Translations under genes and position numbers: made by a program
Origin: Pseudogemmobacter hezensis
GTDB lineage: Bacteria > Pseudomonadota > Alphaproteobacteria > Rhodobacterales > Rhodobacteraceae
Length of the DNA stretch: 64,000 bases
Direction: 5' to 3'
NCBI RefSeq assembly: GCF_013155295.1
Contig: NZ_JABJXT010000016.1
Span: 1 to 64,000, forward strand
The notes under the pieces: model-generated
The model's database searches: none
Told to the model about the DNA's origin: nothing
What the model saw: only the letters and a program-made list of their open reading frames with translations
Part shown: positions 1 to 8,988 of the stretch, one piece after another
Position numbering within the stretch: position 1 is the first letter of the stretch
How the letters are laid out: every line of letters begins with the position of its first letter

Positions 1-114
1 AGGGCCCGGCTGTAGCTCGACCAGTTCGTTGTGCGAAAAAGAGGGATCGGCTTGCTCATAGAGCCAACCTAACCCGCTGACTCACAAACATGAATCCATG
101 AGCCGGCCGGATAG

Positions 115-327
115 TGCAACAAAGCCGCGCTGGATATTAAAAAATCACGCCATGACGCCCGCTATTTTGAGCTGCGGTCCCGGGCAGCAACGCCTGACCT
201 TTCCATCCTGCGGCACAAAGACAGGCTGGGCGAAGAAATGCGCCGCCTGATGGATTTGCCCGGCCTTGCCGATGCGGTTTCCAGGACAGTCGCGCGGTAT
301 CAGAGGATGATCCGGGACCTGCCCTAA
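115..327 (+). pseudogene. 3' fragment of an unrecognised protein gene
   Basis: An open frame of about 70 codons runs from just after an in-frame TAG at 112-114 to a TAA at 325-327. Its codon use resembles the real genes here, with GC-rich third positions, and its residues (RHKDRLGEEMRRLMDLPG, then VARYQRMIRDLP at the end) look like the helical C-terminus of a real protein. No convincing start or ribosome site lies upstream, and bases 1-110 hold nothing I recognise. I read it as a truncated remnant; I do not know the family. Confidence 0.3.
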
Positions 328-354
328 CCTGTGCCCCATCTTCCGCGGTCTCTG

Positions 355-2046
355 CTACCCCTTTGAAATTGCGACATGCTGCCGGGGCGGCTCGGCTTTC
401 TGGCTGCGCTCAAAGGGGCCCAGCGGGATCTCAGAGGTGGCATAGCTTTCCGAGCGCGCCCGCTCCCAGCGGCTATACCAGCTTTCGAGGCCTTTGATCT
501 CGGGGCCCTGCAGCAAAAAGCCCTCGGGCAGATAGCTGTAGATTTCGTTGCCGTCGCTGAATTCATTGTCCTTTTGGCGGAACATGAAGTGATAGGGCAT
601 GAAATCGCGCGGGTCGTTCAGCCCTGCCGCCCCGGCCAGTTCGCCAAGCGCATGCATCGTATTGCGGTGGAACCGCGCCACGCGGTCGCTTTTATCGCCC
701 ACATCCAGCGCTTTCTGGCGCAAAGGATCCTGGGTTGCGATACCGACCGGGCATTTGTTCGTGTGACAGCTTTGCGCCTGGATGCAGCCGATGGCAAACA
801 TGAAACCCCGCGCCGAATTGCACCAGTCAGCGCCCAGAGCCAGCGCCCGCGCAATATCAAAGGCCGAGATGATCTTGCCCGCCGCGCCAATCTGGATCCG
901 GTCCCGCAGGCCCGCGCCGCGCAGCGTGTTATGGACAAAAGTCAGCCCTTCAAGCATCGGCATGCCGACGCGATTGGCAAATTCCAGCGGGGCCGCACCT
1001 GTCCCCCCCTCTTTGCCATCGACCACGATGAAATCGGGGGTGATCCCGGTTTCCAGCATCGCCTTGACCATGCACATAAATTCACGCCGATGCCCGATGC
1101 ACAGCTTGAAGCCGACAGGCTTTCCGCCCGCCAGACGGCGCAATTCGGCGATAAAATTCACCAGCCCCAAAGGCGATGAAAAGGCACTATGCGCGGGCGG
1201 CGAGATACAGTCGATCCCCATCGGGATGCCGCGGGCCTCAGAAATCTCACGGGTGATTTTCGGGGCGGGCAGCATGCCGCCATGGCCGGGCTTTGCGCCC
1301 TGGCTCAACTTCAGTTCGATCATTTTCACCTGGGGATCGGCGGCCTGGGCTGCGAATTTCTCAGGTGAGAAACTGCCATCATCATTGCGGCAGCCAAAAT
1401 AACCCGAGGCCACCTGGTAAATCAGATCGCCGCCACCTTCACGGTGATAGCGCGAGATCGAGCCTTCGCCGGTATCGTGGGCGAAACCGCCCGCCTTTGC
1501 GCCCCGGTTCAGCGCCAGGATCGCATTGCCCGACAGGGCCCCGAAGCTCATGGCTGAAATATTGTAAAGGCTGGCATCATAGGGCTGCGTGCAATCCGGC
1601 CCGCCGATTGTCACGCGAAAATCCTTATCTGCCAGATGGATAGGCTCGGCCGAATGGGTGATCCAGCCATAGCCAGAGCCATAGACATTATGGGTGGTGC
1701 CGAAGGGGCGCTTGTCCTCGGCCCCTTTGGCGCGCTGATAGACAAGGGCGCGGGCCTCTCGTGAAAACGGCTCTTCGTCGCGGTCACCTTCCAGCAGATA
1801 TTGCCGGATCTCGGGGCGGAAACTTTCGATCAGAAAGCGCAGATGGCCGATCACCGGATAGTTGCGCAGGATCGCATGCCGGGTCTGGGTCACGTCATGA
1901 AGGCCAAGCGCGGTCAGCGCCGCCATCACCCCCGCAGGCAGCAGCCACCATAGTGAGAACGGCACCAGCGCCAGGAAGAAAAGAGTCGCAAGCCCGACAA
2001 GAACCAGAACAGAATAGCGGGATTGGTGGCGCAGGGTGGCTAACAT
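355..2046 (-). CDS. FMN-binding glutamate synthase family protein
   Basis: This 563-residue protein belongs to the stand-alone GltB-like family, with the FMN-binding synthase barrel but no glutaminase domain. Residues about 10-48 form one or two membrane segments, so it is probably membrane-anchored. The barrel follows from about residue 140 (ISAMSFGALSGNAILALNRG). The cysteine cluster GCIQAQSCHTNKC has the C-x5-C-x4-C spacing of the 3Fe-4S site of glutamate synthase large subunits, so the cluster is probably kept. AAGGA lies about 9 bases before the ATG. Electron donor and true substrate are unknown for this subfamily. It stands 138 bases downstream of the LysR gene in the same direction. 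Confidence 0.85.
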   Translation of the reverse strand: MLATLRHQSRYSVLVLVGLATLFFLALVPFSLWWLLPAGVMAALTALGLHDVTQTRHAILRNYPVIGHLRFLIESFRPEIRQYLLEGDRDEEPFSREARALVYQRAKGAEDKRPFGTTHNVYGSGYGWITHSAEPIHLADKDFRVTIGGPDCTQPYDASLYNISAMSFGALSGNAILALNRGAKAGGFAHDTGEGSISRYHREGGGDLIYQVASGYFGCRNDDGSFSPEKFAAQAADPQVKMIELKLSQGAKPGHGGMLPAPKITREISEARGIPMGIDCISPPAHSAFSSPLGLVNFIAELRRLAGGKPVGFKLCIGHRREFMCMVKAMLETGITPDFIVVDGKEGGTGAAPLEFANRVGMPMLEGLTFVHNTLRGAGLRDRIQIGAAGKIISAFDIARALALGADWCNSARGFMFAIGCIQAQSCHTNKCPVGIATQDPLRQKALDVGDKSDRVARFHRNTMHALGELAGAAGLNDPRDFMPYHFMFRQKDNEFSDGNEIYSYLPEGFLLQGPEIKGLESWYSRWERARSESYATSEIPLGPFERSQKAEPPRQHVAISKG

Positions 2047-2184
2047 TTGGCTAAGTCCTTTTCACAACACCGGCCAGGCACAAGTCCGGACCGCACTCTG
2101 ATCATTACATGACTTTGTTTCAGGCCGGTTACCTGCGTTATTATTCTGCGTGACAGGCGGCGGCCAATGCCGTTGCGGCAAAGG

Positions 2185-3096
2185 TTATGCCGGATCGGCA
2201 TAAGGATCAGCCATGCCCTGGGCCGCTGTCCAGACCTTTTCGACAATCGGGCGGGCGCGTTCGGCATTGCGGTAAAGCCGGATCTCCATCGGCAGGCCGG
2301 GCGCGACCACCTCAAGCCGCCCCGCCGCAATATCCCCCGCGATCAGCGCCTGCGGCAGCCAGGCGACGCCATGCCCTTCCAGCACCATTGAGCGCATCGC
2401 CTCGGCGATTGAGTTTTCATTGACGTGCACAACATGGGTTGCGGGTGCCCCTGGCTGGCTTTGCGCGACCGTGGTTAAAAGCCCCAGAAACGAGCCGCGC
2501 GAATATTGCAGCATCGGCAGCGTCGGGTTTGCCGCCTGCCATTCGGCCAGCCGCCCCGTCTGCGCCACTGCCACCAGGCGGTCCTGGCCGATGGTTGCAT
2601 GCGGAAAGCGCTGCGGATCCAGCGGCAGCGGCACGCTGGGATGATGGAAGGTCAGGAAGAAATCATAGCCGCCCTCGGCCAGGGCCTGCAGGCACAAGAG
2701 GAAATTCTCGGGCAGAACGCGGCTGCCCACGGGGCCGATCCGCTCGCGCAAGACCGTCAGCCAGCGCGGCAGGAAGGTGGTGGTCAGCGTGTGCAGCGCC
2801 GTCAGCGCGAAACTCGCCTGCGGCAGCTGGCCAAAGCCGCGGCCCTGCAAATTGGCCTTGCTTTGGTAAAGCTGACGCACGGTTTCCTCGGCGGTTTCCA
2901 GGAAGGCGCGGCCCTCTTGCGTCAGGGAAACCGGATAGCTGGTGCGGTTGAACAGCTCGCATCCCAGCCAGATCTCAAGCGAGCGGATGCGGCGGCTGAA
3001 GGCGGGCTGCGTGACATTGCGCATCTCTGCCGCGCGCGAGAAGCTGCGGTTCTCGGCAAGGCTGAGGAAATCCTCAAGCCATTTCAGCTCCATCAT
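2185..3096 (-). CDS. LysR-family transcriptional regulator (cluster left end)
   Basis: This protein of about 303 residues has an N-terminal winged helix-turn-helix (residues 4-62, with FSRAAEMRNVTQPAFSRRIR as the recognition region) and a LysR substrate-binding domain. The FSRAAEMRNVTQPAFSRRIRSLE pattern, split here for length, resembles the HypT/YjiE branch. Two ATG codons are adjacent; the second (3093) is better spaced from the GAGGAT ribosome site. It lies 52 bases beyond the ArgE-like gene on the same strand, so it may be the last gene of that operon or regulate it. The effector is unknown. Confidence 0.85.
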   Translation of the reverse strand: MMELKWLEDFLSLAENRSFSRAAEMRNVTQPAFSRRIRSLEIWLGCELFNRTSYPVSLTQEGRAFLETAEETVRQLYQSKANLQGRGFGQLPQASFALTALHTLTTTFLPRWLTVLRERIGPVGSRVLPENFLLCLQALAEGGYDFFLTFHHPSVPLPLDPQRFPHATIGQDRLVAVAQTGRLAEWQAANPTLPMLQYSRGSFLGLLTTVAQSQPGAPATHVVHVNENSIAEAMRSMVLEGHGVAWLPQALIAGDIAAGRLEVVAPGLPMEIRLYRNAERARPIVEKVWTAAQGMADPYADPA

Positions 3097-3148
3097 ATCC
3101 TCATGGGTCTGGTGGCATCTGCGGGCACAATGCCGTCAGACCGGGCCC

Positions 3149-4324
3149 TCAGGCAAGAGGGGCCGCCAGCGCCCGGATCAGCGCCGCCAGCATCGCGTCG
3201 CATTCGGCCAGCTGCGCAAGGCTGACAAATTCATCGGGCTTATGGCCCTGATCCATATGCCCCGGGCCGCAGACCAGCACCGGCAGGCCCAGTTCGGCAT
3301 CGAACAGCCCGCCTTCGGTGCCGAAGGCCACCTTCAGCAGCCGGGCATCCCCGCCCAGCAGGCCCTGCACAAAGCGCACGGCCTCAGACCCGGCGGGCGT
3401 GTCGAGGCCGGGATAGGCATTGACCTCTTCAATTCCGATCCGCGCCATCGGAAAGGCGTTCTGGTGCCGCGCGGCAATCGCCTCTGCGTCCTGGCGGATC
3501 CCGGCGAGGATGGCCTGCGGATCATCGGCGGCGACATTGCGGATCTCAAAGTCGATCTGGCACAGGTTCGGCACGATATTCAGCGCGGTGCCGCCCTGCA
3601 TCACGCCTGCGTGGATGGTCGAATAGGGGATGTCGTAATCATCATCGCGGGCACCGTCGCGGGCCAGTGCCTCCTGGCGGCGATCAAGCGCCAGGATGAA
3701 TTCCGCGCCCAGATGCAGCGCGTTCAGGGCCTTTGGCGCCAGCGCCGAATGCCCCTCCTGGCCGTGGCAGCAGGCTTTCAGCGCCATCTTGCCCTTATGG
3801 CCGGTGGCGATGCCCATGCCCGTCGGCTCGCCCACGATGCAAAGCGCAGGGCGCGGGCCGGGACGACGTGCCAGTTCCGCCAGCATCGGGCGCACGCCGA
3901 TACAGCCGATTTCCTCATCATAGGAAAACGCCAGATGCAAAGGCCGCTGCAGATCGGCCTGCGTGGCCAGAAGCCCGGCGCGGATCGCTGCGGCGACAAA
4001 GCCCTTCATATCGGCGGTGCCACGGCCGTAGAGGTGACCGTCGCGTTCGGTCAGGGTGAAGGGATCGCTGCTCCAGGCCTGGCCCTCAACGGGCACCACA
4101 TCGGTATGGCCCGACAGGATCACACCGCCCGGCGCATCAGGACCAATCGTCAGCCAAAGACTGGCGCGGCTGCCATCATCCGAGGCGAAACGCTCAAACC
4201 GCGCGTCCGTGCCGGCAAAAAGCCCCTCAATATACTCCAGCAGCGCCAGATTGGGGCGGCGCGAGACGGTCGGCTCGGCAATCAGCCGGGCAAGGATCTC
4301 GCGCGTCGTTGGAAAGCCGGTCAT
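3149..4324 (-). CDS. ArgE/DapE-type M20 deacylase (acetylornithine deacetylase-like)
   Basis: This 391-residue M20 family metallohydrolase would remove an acyl group from an N-acyl amino acid. The metal and catalytic motifs are present: SGHTDVVP (H73, D75), GRGTADMKG (D105) and DEEIG (E137/E138). Length and motifs fit ArgE-like acetylornithine deacetylases. It starts 19 bases after the DUF1028 gene, in an operon with RidA and a Liv-type binding protein. That setting argues for catabolic hydrolysis of an imported amide rather than arginine biosynthesis, so I do not assign argE. Confidence 0.85.
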   Translation of the reverse strand: MTGFPTTREILARLIAEPTVSRRPNLALLEYIEGLFAGTDARFERFASDDGSRASLWLTIGPDAPGGVILSGHTDVVPVEGQAWSSDPFTLTERDGHLYGRGTADMKGFVAAAIRAGLLATQADLQRPLHLAFSYDEEIGCIGVRPMLAELARRPGPRPALCIVGEPTGMGIATGHKGKMALKACCHGQEGHSALAPKALNALHLGAEFILALDRRQEALARDGARDDDYDIPYSTIHAGVMQGGTALNIVPNLCQIDFEIRNVAADDPQAILAGIRQDAEAIAARHQNAFPMARIGIEEVNAYPGLDTPAGSEAVRFVQGLLGGDARLLKVAFGTEGGLFDAELGLPVLVCGPGHMDQGHKPDEFVSLAQLAECDAMLAALIRALAAPLA

Positions 4325-4343
4325 GGCAGCGCCCCCGATCAGG

Positions 4344-5018
4344 TTACAGATCGCCCGGCACGCCGTAGCTGGGGGCCCCGCCCGGGTTCAGCGCCCGGGT
4401 GACATAGGCCTCCATCTCGCCCTGCCAGCGCGCCCAAAGGGCCGCGCATTCGGCAATCGGGTCGCCCTCGGTCCAGTCAACGCGCAGATCGGCGACATTC
4501 CAGGAGACCTTGTCGACCATCACCAGACCCATGGAATGAACCGGGCCCTCTTCGCCGCCCGCATCCATCGCCGCCCGCATCGCAGCCAGCAAACGGTCGG
4601 CCAGATGGCCTTTGGCCGCGCCGAAGGCATCGACCATCGTCTGCGGAATGGTGTCCGCGCTGAGCATATTGCCCGCCGCCACCACATTTTCCGCCCGGGC
4701 CGAGCCATGGCAGCCCAGCGTTTTCGCGCCCGACCAGGTGGCCGAGCCGCCTTTGGCATCGACCAGCGCCAGCTGACGAAACTCGATATGCGGTGCGCTT
4801 TTGACCAGTTCGGCCAGCGCCGCCTCGGCCGAAAGTCCCGATGCCATCAGATCCAGACCCTGCGGCCCCAGCCGCGGGTCGGTGACGTTTTGGGTAGAGA
4901 CTGCCCCCACCCCGGCCCGCACATGGGCGCAGCGTGCCGCGACCGAAGGCGAAGAGGAACAAACCGCAATGCCGAACATGCCGGTATCTGCGCAGCGGGC
5001 CGAGATGGAGAATGTCAT
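4344..5018 (-). CDS. DUF1028 family protein (putative Ntn-type hydrolase)
   Basis: A 224-residue DUF1028 protein starting MTFSISARC. The first methionine of the longer frame is 40 codons upstream, inside the preceding gene. I chose the ATG at 5018 because it begins the conserved domain and follows the RidA stop by four bases. The motif GVGAVSTQNVTDPRLG is typical of the family, which is predicted to have an Ntn-hydrolase-like fold and often occurs with M20 peptidases and RidA. A role in cleaving an amide or in amino acid catabolism is inferred from these neighbours; no activity is established. Confidence 0.8.
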   Translation of the reverse strand: MTFSISARCADTGMFGIAVCSSSPSVAARCAHVRAGVGAVSTQNVTDPRLGPQGLDLMASGLSAEAALAELVKSAPHIEFRQLALVDAKGGSATWSGAKTLGCHGSARAENVVAAGNMLSADTIPQTMVDAFGAAKGHLADRLLAAMRAAMDAGGEEGPVHSMGLVMVDKVSWNVADLRVDWTEGDPIAECAALWARWQGEMEAYVTRALNPGGAPSYGVPGDL

Positions 5019-5022
5019 AGGA

Positions 5023-5445
5023 TCAGGCCTCGTCGGGGATGACGGCGGTCGCTTCGATCTCGACCAGCCATTCAGGGCGGGCCAGCGCCGAGACGACCAG
5101 CCCGGTTGAGACCGGGAAGACGCCGCGCAGGTATTCACCCATCACATTATAGACCGCCTCGCGGTAGCGGATGTCGATCAGATAGACCACGACGCGGCAG
5201 ATATGCGAGAGATCCGAGCCGGATTCCTCAAGCAGCATCTTGATGTTTTCCATCGCCTTGCGGGCCTGGGCCTCGGCATCGCCGATATGCAGGCTTTCAC
5301 GGGTGTCGAGGTCCTGGGAAATCTGGCCGCGCACGAAAACCGTTGCGCCACGGGCAACGACCGCCTGGCAGAGGTCATTGTTCAGCTTCTGCTCGGGGTA
5401 GGTTTCTTTGGTATTGAACGGGCGGATCCGCTTGTGGACGGGCAT
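5023..5445 (-). CDS. RidA (YjgF/YER057c/UK114) family protein
   Basis: A 140-residue RidA-superfamily protein. True RidA hydrolyses reactive enamine/imine intermediates of amino acid catabolism. The central segment FVRGQISQDLDTRESLHIGD and the later RVVVYLIDIRYREAVYNVMG match the fold. GGAG is spaced about 9 bases from the ATG. It lies between the binding-protein gene and the DUF1028 gene in a leftward operon. That position suggests it clears an imine from, or catalyses a deamination in, the pathway for the imported compound. Subfamilies other than RidA proper often lack imine deaminase activity. Confidence 0.85.
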   Translation of the reverse strand: MPVHKRIRPFNTKETYPEQKLNNDLCQAVVARGATVFVRGQISQDLDTRESLHIGDAEAQARKAMENIKMLLEESGSDLSHICRVVVYLIDIRYREAVYNVMGEYLRGVFPVSTGLVVSALARPEWLVEIEATAVIPDEA

Positions 5446-5508
5446 GTCTCTTACTCCAGGAAAAGCCCCCCGGCACGATGCCAGGAGGCGAAACGGTCTC
5501 AGCCGGGC

Positions 5509-6654
5509 TTATTTGCCCTCATAGGCGACCCATTCGCCACCGCGAACGGTTTTCAGCTCGATTTCCATAGGGGTCTGGGTCTGGCCATTTTCATCAAAGG
5601 TGATGAGGCCGGTCGCGCCCTCATGGCTGATCGCGCGGATCGCAGCGGAAAGCGCGGGCTTGTCCTCGACGCCAACCTCACCAATCGCCTGGATGATCAC
5701 ATTGGTCGCGTCAAAGGCGTATTTGGTATAGGGGCTGGCCGGTTCTGCGAAGGCGCGGGCTGCATAATCGGCATCCATCTTTTCCAGCTTCGGCGTCGAT
5801 TGCGCTGCCGGGTAAGAGACGATGGCCAGCTCTGCCGCATCGCCTGCGACCGAGATGAATTCCGGGTCATACATGCCCGAGATCCCCAGCATCGGCTTAT
5901 CCAGCCCAACCTCACGCATCTGACGCGCGGCGATCCCGGCCTCGGTGATCACGCCACCGAAATAGATCGCATCAACCTCTTTGCCTTTCAGCGTGGTCAG
6001 GATGGTGCGGAAATCGGTCGATCCGACGGGCAGCAGGTCGGTCGAGACGATCTCACCCCCGGCGGCGGTCACGAACTCCTGCACCGAAGTCGCATTCGAG
6101 GTGCCGTAATCCGAGGTATCGGCGATGATGGCGATTTTCTTGCCCAGATTGGCAACCGCCCATTCCGCCAGCGGCTTGTTCTCGGTCAGAAGGGTGGGCG
6201 TCACGCGGGTCACTTCGGGCAGGTTCTGCGCGGTGATCGCGGGCGAGATCGCCCCCCAGACCACCAGCGACGTCTGGAAGCGGGCAAAGACCGGCATGGT
6301 CGCCAGCGCCACGGGCGAGTTCCAGTGCCCGGTCGCTGCCGCCACATCGGGATCATTGACCAGCTTCATCGCAGCCGAAACGCCGGTTTGCGGATCCGAG
6401 GCATCGTCAAGCACCACGCCCTCAAACTCATAGGCGCCATCGGGGTTGGCATTGGCCTGCTCGATCGCCAGCAGGAAGCCATTCTTCGCGCCCAGACCCT
6501 GCTGCGCATTGCCGCCCGAGATCGGGCCGATGAAGCCCAGCTTCACCTTAGCTTTTTCTGCAAATGCGGGCGTGCTGATCCCTGCAACCGAAAGCATAAG
6601 ACCGCTAAGGACCGCACCCATCGCCACGCGACGGCTGAACATATTGGAAAACAT
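5509..6654 (-). CDS. Liv-type ABC transporter substrate-binding protein
   Basis: A 381-residue periplasmic binding protein of the branched-chain amino acid/amide class (Peripla_BP_6). I start it at the ATG at 6654, preceded by AGGAG; an upstream in-frame methionine adds only implausible residues before the signal peptide. The signal has a twin arginine (FSRRVAMG) and ends in AFA before EKAKVKLGF. The mature protein begins VKLGFIGPISGG, characteristic of LivJ-like proteins. It is divergent from livHMGF 239 bases away and presumably supplies that transporter. The ligand could be an amino acid, amide or urea-like compound. Confidence 0.88.
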   Translation of the reverse strand: MFSNMFSRRVAMGAVLSGLMLSVAGISTPAFAEKAKVKLGFIGPISGGNAQQGLGAKNGFLLAIEQANANPDGAYEFEGVVLDDASDPQTGVSAAMKLVNDPDVAAATGHWNSPVALATMPVFARFQTSLVVWGAISPAITAQNLPEVTRVTPTLLTENKPLAEWAVANLGKKIAIIADTSDYGTSNATSVQEFVTAAGGEIVSTDLLPVGSTDFRTILTTLKGKEVDAIYFGGVITEAGIAARQMREVGLDKPMLGISGMYDPEFISVAGDAAELAIVSYPAAQSTPKLEKMDADYAARAFAEPASPYTKYAFDATNVIIQAIGEVGVEDKPALSAAIRAISHEGATGLITFDENGQTQTPMEIELKTVRGGEWVAYEGK

Positions 6655-6778
6655 TGGCCTCTCCTGTGTGTCGGACCCGTGCAGATATGCCGCTCGGCTG
6701 ATCGCCACCAGACCGCTGCCGCCGGGAGTTTTTTCTGATAGTGAGAATATCCGGCGCGCCCCTGGCCTTGTTAAGTCG

Positions 6779-6806
6779 TTTTTCCTGATACCGCGCTTCA
6801 GAAAAA
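6779..6806. promoter_or_regulatory. Imperfect palindrome in the divergent liv promoter region
   Basis: In the 238-base gap between the divergent binding-protein and permease genes, TTTTT-C-CTGA (6779-6788) faces TCAG-AAAAA (6798-6806), a 9-base dyad with one bulged base and a 9-base centre. Position and symmetry suit an operator for one of the two flanking LysR regulators. No promoter boxes are clear enough to call. Confidence 0.3.
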
Positions 6807-6892
6807 GCTACGCCCCAGAAGTGACTTTTCCATTTACCTTGCCCCGATCAATCGCACCTAAAGCAAAAAACCAACCAACGGAGGGGCCCGCC

Positions 6893-7810
6893 ATGGACAG
6901 CCTTCTTGTCCAGCACATCATCAACTGGGCAGTTATGGGTAGCATATATACCCTGATCGCTATCGGCTTCAGCCTGCTTTTCGGCCTGCTGAACGTCATT
7001 CATTTCTCTCATGGTGACGTGTCGATGATCGCGCCATTCGTGGCCCTTGGCAGTTTGCAGCTGATTTTCGGTGCAATCGGCGGTGATGCGGGCCTCTTTG
7101 CGATCCTGATCGCGCTGGCGCTGGCGATTGTCGCCACGGGTCTTGTGGGGGTCGGCGCAGACCGCCTGGTGATCCGGCGTTTTCGCAAATCACCCGCCAT
7201 GATGGCGCTGGTGGCGACCGTGGCACTTGGTACCGCCATACGCGAGCTGATTCGCGGCTTCTACCCGCAGGGGTCGAATCCCAAAGCCTTCCCGACCATC
7301 GCCGACGGCTTCCTGAGCTTTGGCGGCGGCCGCCTGCCGCTGCAGCCGGTTGTGATCATCCTGACCACCATCGCGGTGGTGGCACTGGTCTGGTTCCTTT
7401 TGCACAAAACCCCCACCGGCACCCGCATCCGCGCCGTGGCCGAGGATCCCGATACCGCCCTTTTGATGAGCATCCGCCCGGATCGCATCTTCGCCTTTAC
7501 CTTCTTCCTGGCCTCGGCGGTCGGCGCGCTTGGTGCGCTGTTCTTTGCCAGCCATGCGGGCGTCGTGCGCTTTGACTTCGGCGTGCAGCTGGGGCTGATC
7601 GGCTTTTCGGCGGCGGTGATCGGCGGGCTTGGCTCGATGTCGGGGGCCGTTCTTGGGGCCCTGGCGATTGCGGCGGTGGAATCGGTCGTCCAGGCCACAG
7701 TGCCTGACGGGGCCTCTTACCGTCTCGTCTTCGCGTTCCTTCTGGTGATCCTCATGCTTTGCCTGCGTCCAAGCGGCATTCTCGGCAAGACCGTTCAGGA
7801 GAAAGTCTGA
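6893..7810 (+). CDS. Branched-chain amino acid/amide ABC transporter permease LivH-type
   Basis: A 305-residue integral membrane permease of the LivH family. The frame stays open for about 450 bases upstream, but the ATG at 6893 begins the typical MDSLLVQHIINWAVMGSIY start and follows a GGAGGGG-like site. About eight hydrophobic segments are visible. The conserved IGGLGSMSGAVLGA stretch near residue 245 is the coupling loop of the family. It is the first gene of the rightward livHMGF operon, and livM starts two bases after its stop. Confidence 0.88.
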   Translation: MDSLLVQHIINWAVMGSIYTLIAIGFSLLFGLLNVIHFSHGDVSMIAPFVALGSLQLIFGAIGGDAGLFAILIALALAIVATGLVGVGADRLVIRRFRKSPAMMALVATVALGTAIRELIRGFYPQGSNPKAFPTIADGFLSFGGGRLPLQPVVIILTTIAVVALVWFLLHKTPTGTRIRAVAEDPDTALLMSIRPDRIFAFTFFLASAVGALGALFFASHAGVVRFDFGVQLGLIGFSAAVIGGLGSMSGAVLGALAIAAVESVVQATVPDGASYRLVFAFLLVILMLCLRPSGILGKTVQEKV

Positions 7811-7812
7811 TC

Positions 7813-8988
7813 ATGAGCGCACAAAATCCTTCTGTCCCGGATAACCTGGCCCTGCCCGCGCCGCTGGTGGTGATTGCAGCCCAGGTGATCGGTGCGGCGC
7901 TGCTTTGGGGTCTTCTGACCGCAGAATCGACCCTGGTGATCCTTTTGCTGCTGGCCGTGATGGCCGCCGCCTTCGCCGCGATGCAGATCCGCCCGCAGAT
8001 TGAGGAAAACATCGTCGCGGCATTCCGCCGCTCGCGCCGCCTTGCGCTGATGGTGGGGCTGGTGCTGGTGCTGATCTGGCCGTTTTTCCTGATCAAAAAC
8101 ACCTATGGCATGCATCTGGTGATCGTCGCGCTGTTGTATTCGGTGCTGGCGCTTGCGCTGAACTTCCAGCTTGGCTCGGCCAATATCCCGAATTTCGCAA
8201 CCGGGGCGACCTATGGCATCGGCGCCTATACCTCGGCGCTGCTGGCGATCAATTACGGCTTTTCGCTTTGGGCGACGCTGCCTGCGGCGGCGATTGTGGC
8301 CACGGCTTTTGGCTTTTTGCTGGGCATCCCCTCGATGCGCACCAAAGACAGCTATCTGGCGCTGGTGACCATCGCCTTCGGGATCGTGATCCATCAGATG
8401 CTGAACAACCTTAGCTGGACGGGCGGCCCGAACGGGCTGGTCGGCATCCCCGCGCCCTCGCTTTTCGGGCATAGCTTCATGAGCCCGATCAACGTCTTTG
8501 GCTATCGCCTGCCCGCACAGGCCAATTTCTACTACCTGTCGGTGGTACTGCTGGGGCTGGCGATCCTCTCGGCCAAGCGCCTGCATGAAAGCCGGATCGG
8601 TCTGGCCTGGAACGCGATCCGCGCAGATGAGCTGGCGGCGAAAAGCCAGGGCATCAATGTCGCCTGGTATAAGATCCTGGCCTTCGCGGTCGACGCCTTC
8701 CTGGCGGCCTTCGCGGGCACGGTCTACGCCTTCTATGTCTCTTATATCTCGCCCGACAACTTCACCTTCCTTGTCTCTGTCACCATCATGACCATGGTGA
8801 TCGTCGGCGGCATGGACAATACCTTCGGCGTGATCGTCGGCGCGTTCCTTCTGACGCTTTTGCCGGAAAAGCTGCGGATCTTCTCTGACTACCGCCTGCT
8901 TTTCGTCTCGGTCGTGGTGATCCTGTTCCTGATCCTCAGGCCAAGAGGCCTCTTCCCGCAACGCCAGCGCAGCTATGGAGGCCATTGA
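7813..8988 (+). CDS. Branched-chain amino acid/amide ABC transporter permease LivM-type
   Basis: A 391-residue LivM-family permease beginning MSAQNPSVPDN at 7813, two bases after the livH stop. Its first hydrophobic third (about residues 10-105) is the N-terminal extension usual for LivM. The body carries the family signature FQLGSANIPNFATGATYGIG and ends VILFLILRPRGLFP. Its stop overlaps the next ATG (TGATG), showing translational coupling with livG. Confidence 0.88.
   Translation: MSAQNPSVPDNLALPAPLVVIAAQVIGAALLWGLLTAESTLVILLLLAVMAAAFAAMQIRPQIEENIVAAFRRSRRLALMVGLVLVLIWPFFLIKNTYGMHLVIVALLYSVLALALNFQLGSANIPNFATGATYGIGAYTSALLAINYGFSLWATLPAAAIVATAFGFLLGIPSMRTKDSYLALVTIAFGIVIHQMLNNLSWTGGPNGLVGIPAPSLFGHSFMSPINVFGYRLPAQANFYYLSVVLLGLAILSAKRLHESRIGLAWNAIRADELAAKSQGINVAWYKILAFAVDAFLAAFAGTVYAFYVSYISPDNFTFLVSVTIMTMVIVGGMDNTFGVIVGAFLLTLLPEKLRIFSDYRLLFVSVVVILFLILRPRGLFPQRQRSYGGH

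Noticed and set aside
3149-4324. Biosynthetic argE of the arginine pathway
   Set aside because: No other arginine genes are near, and the operon partners are an importer, RidA and a DUF1028 protein, favouring a catabolic role.
2942-4402. A long rightward open frame of about 486 codons opposite the LysR and ArgE-like genes
   Set aside because: It mirrors the reverse strand of two clear genes, has an Arg/Gln/His-rich composition with no domain, and arises from high GC content.
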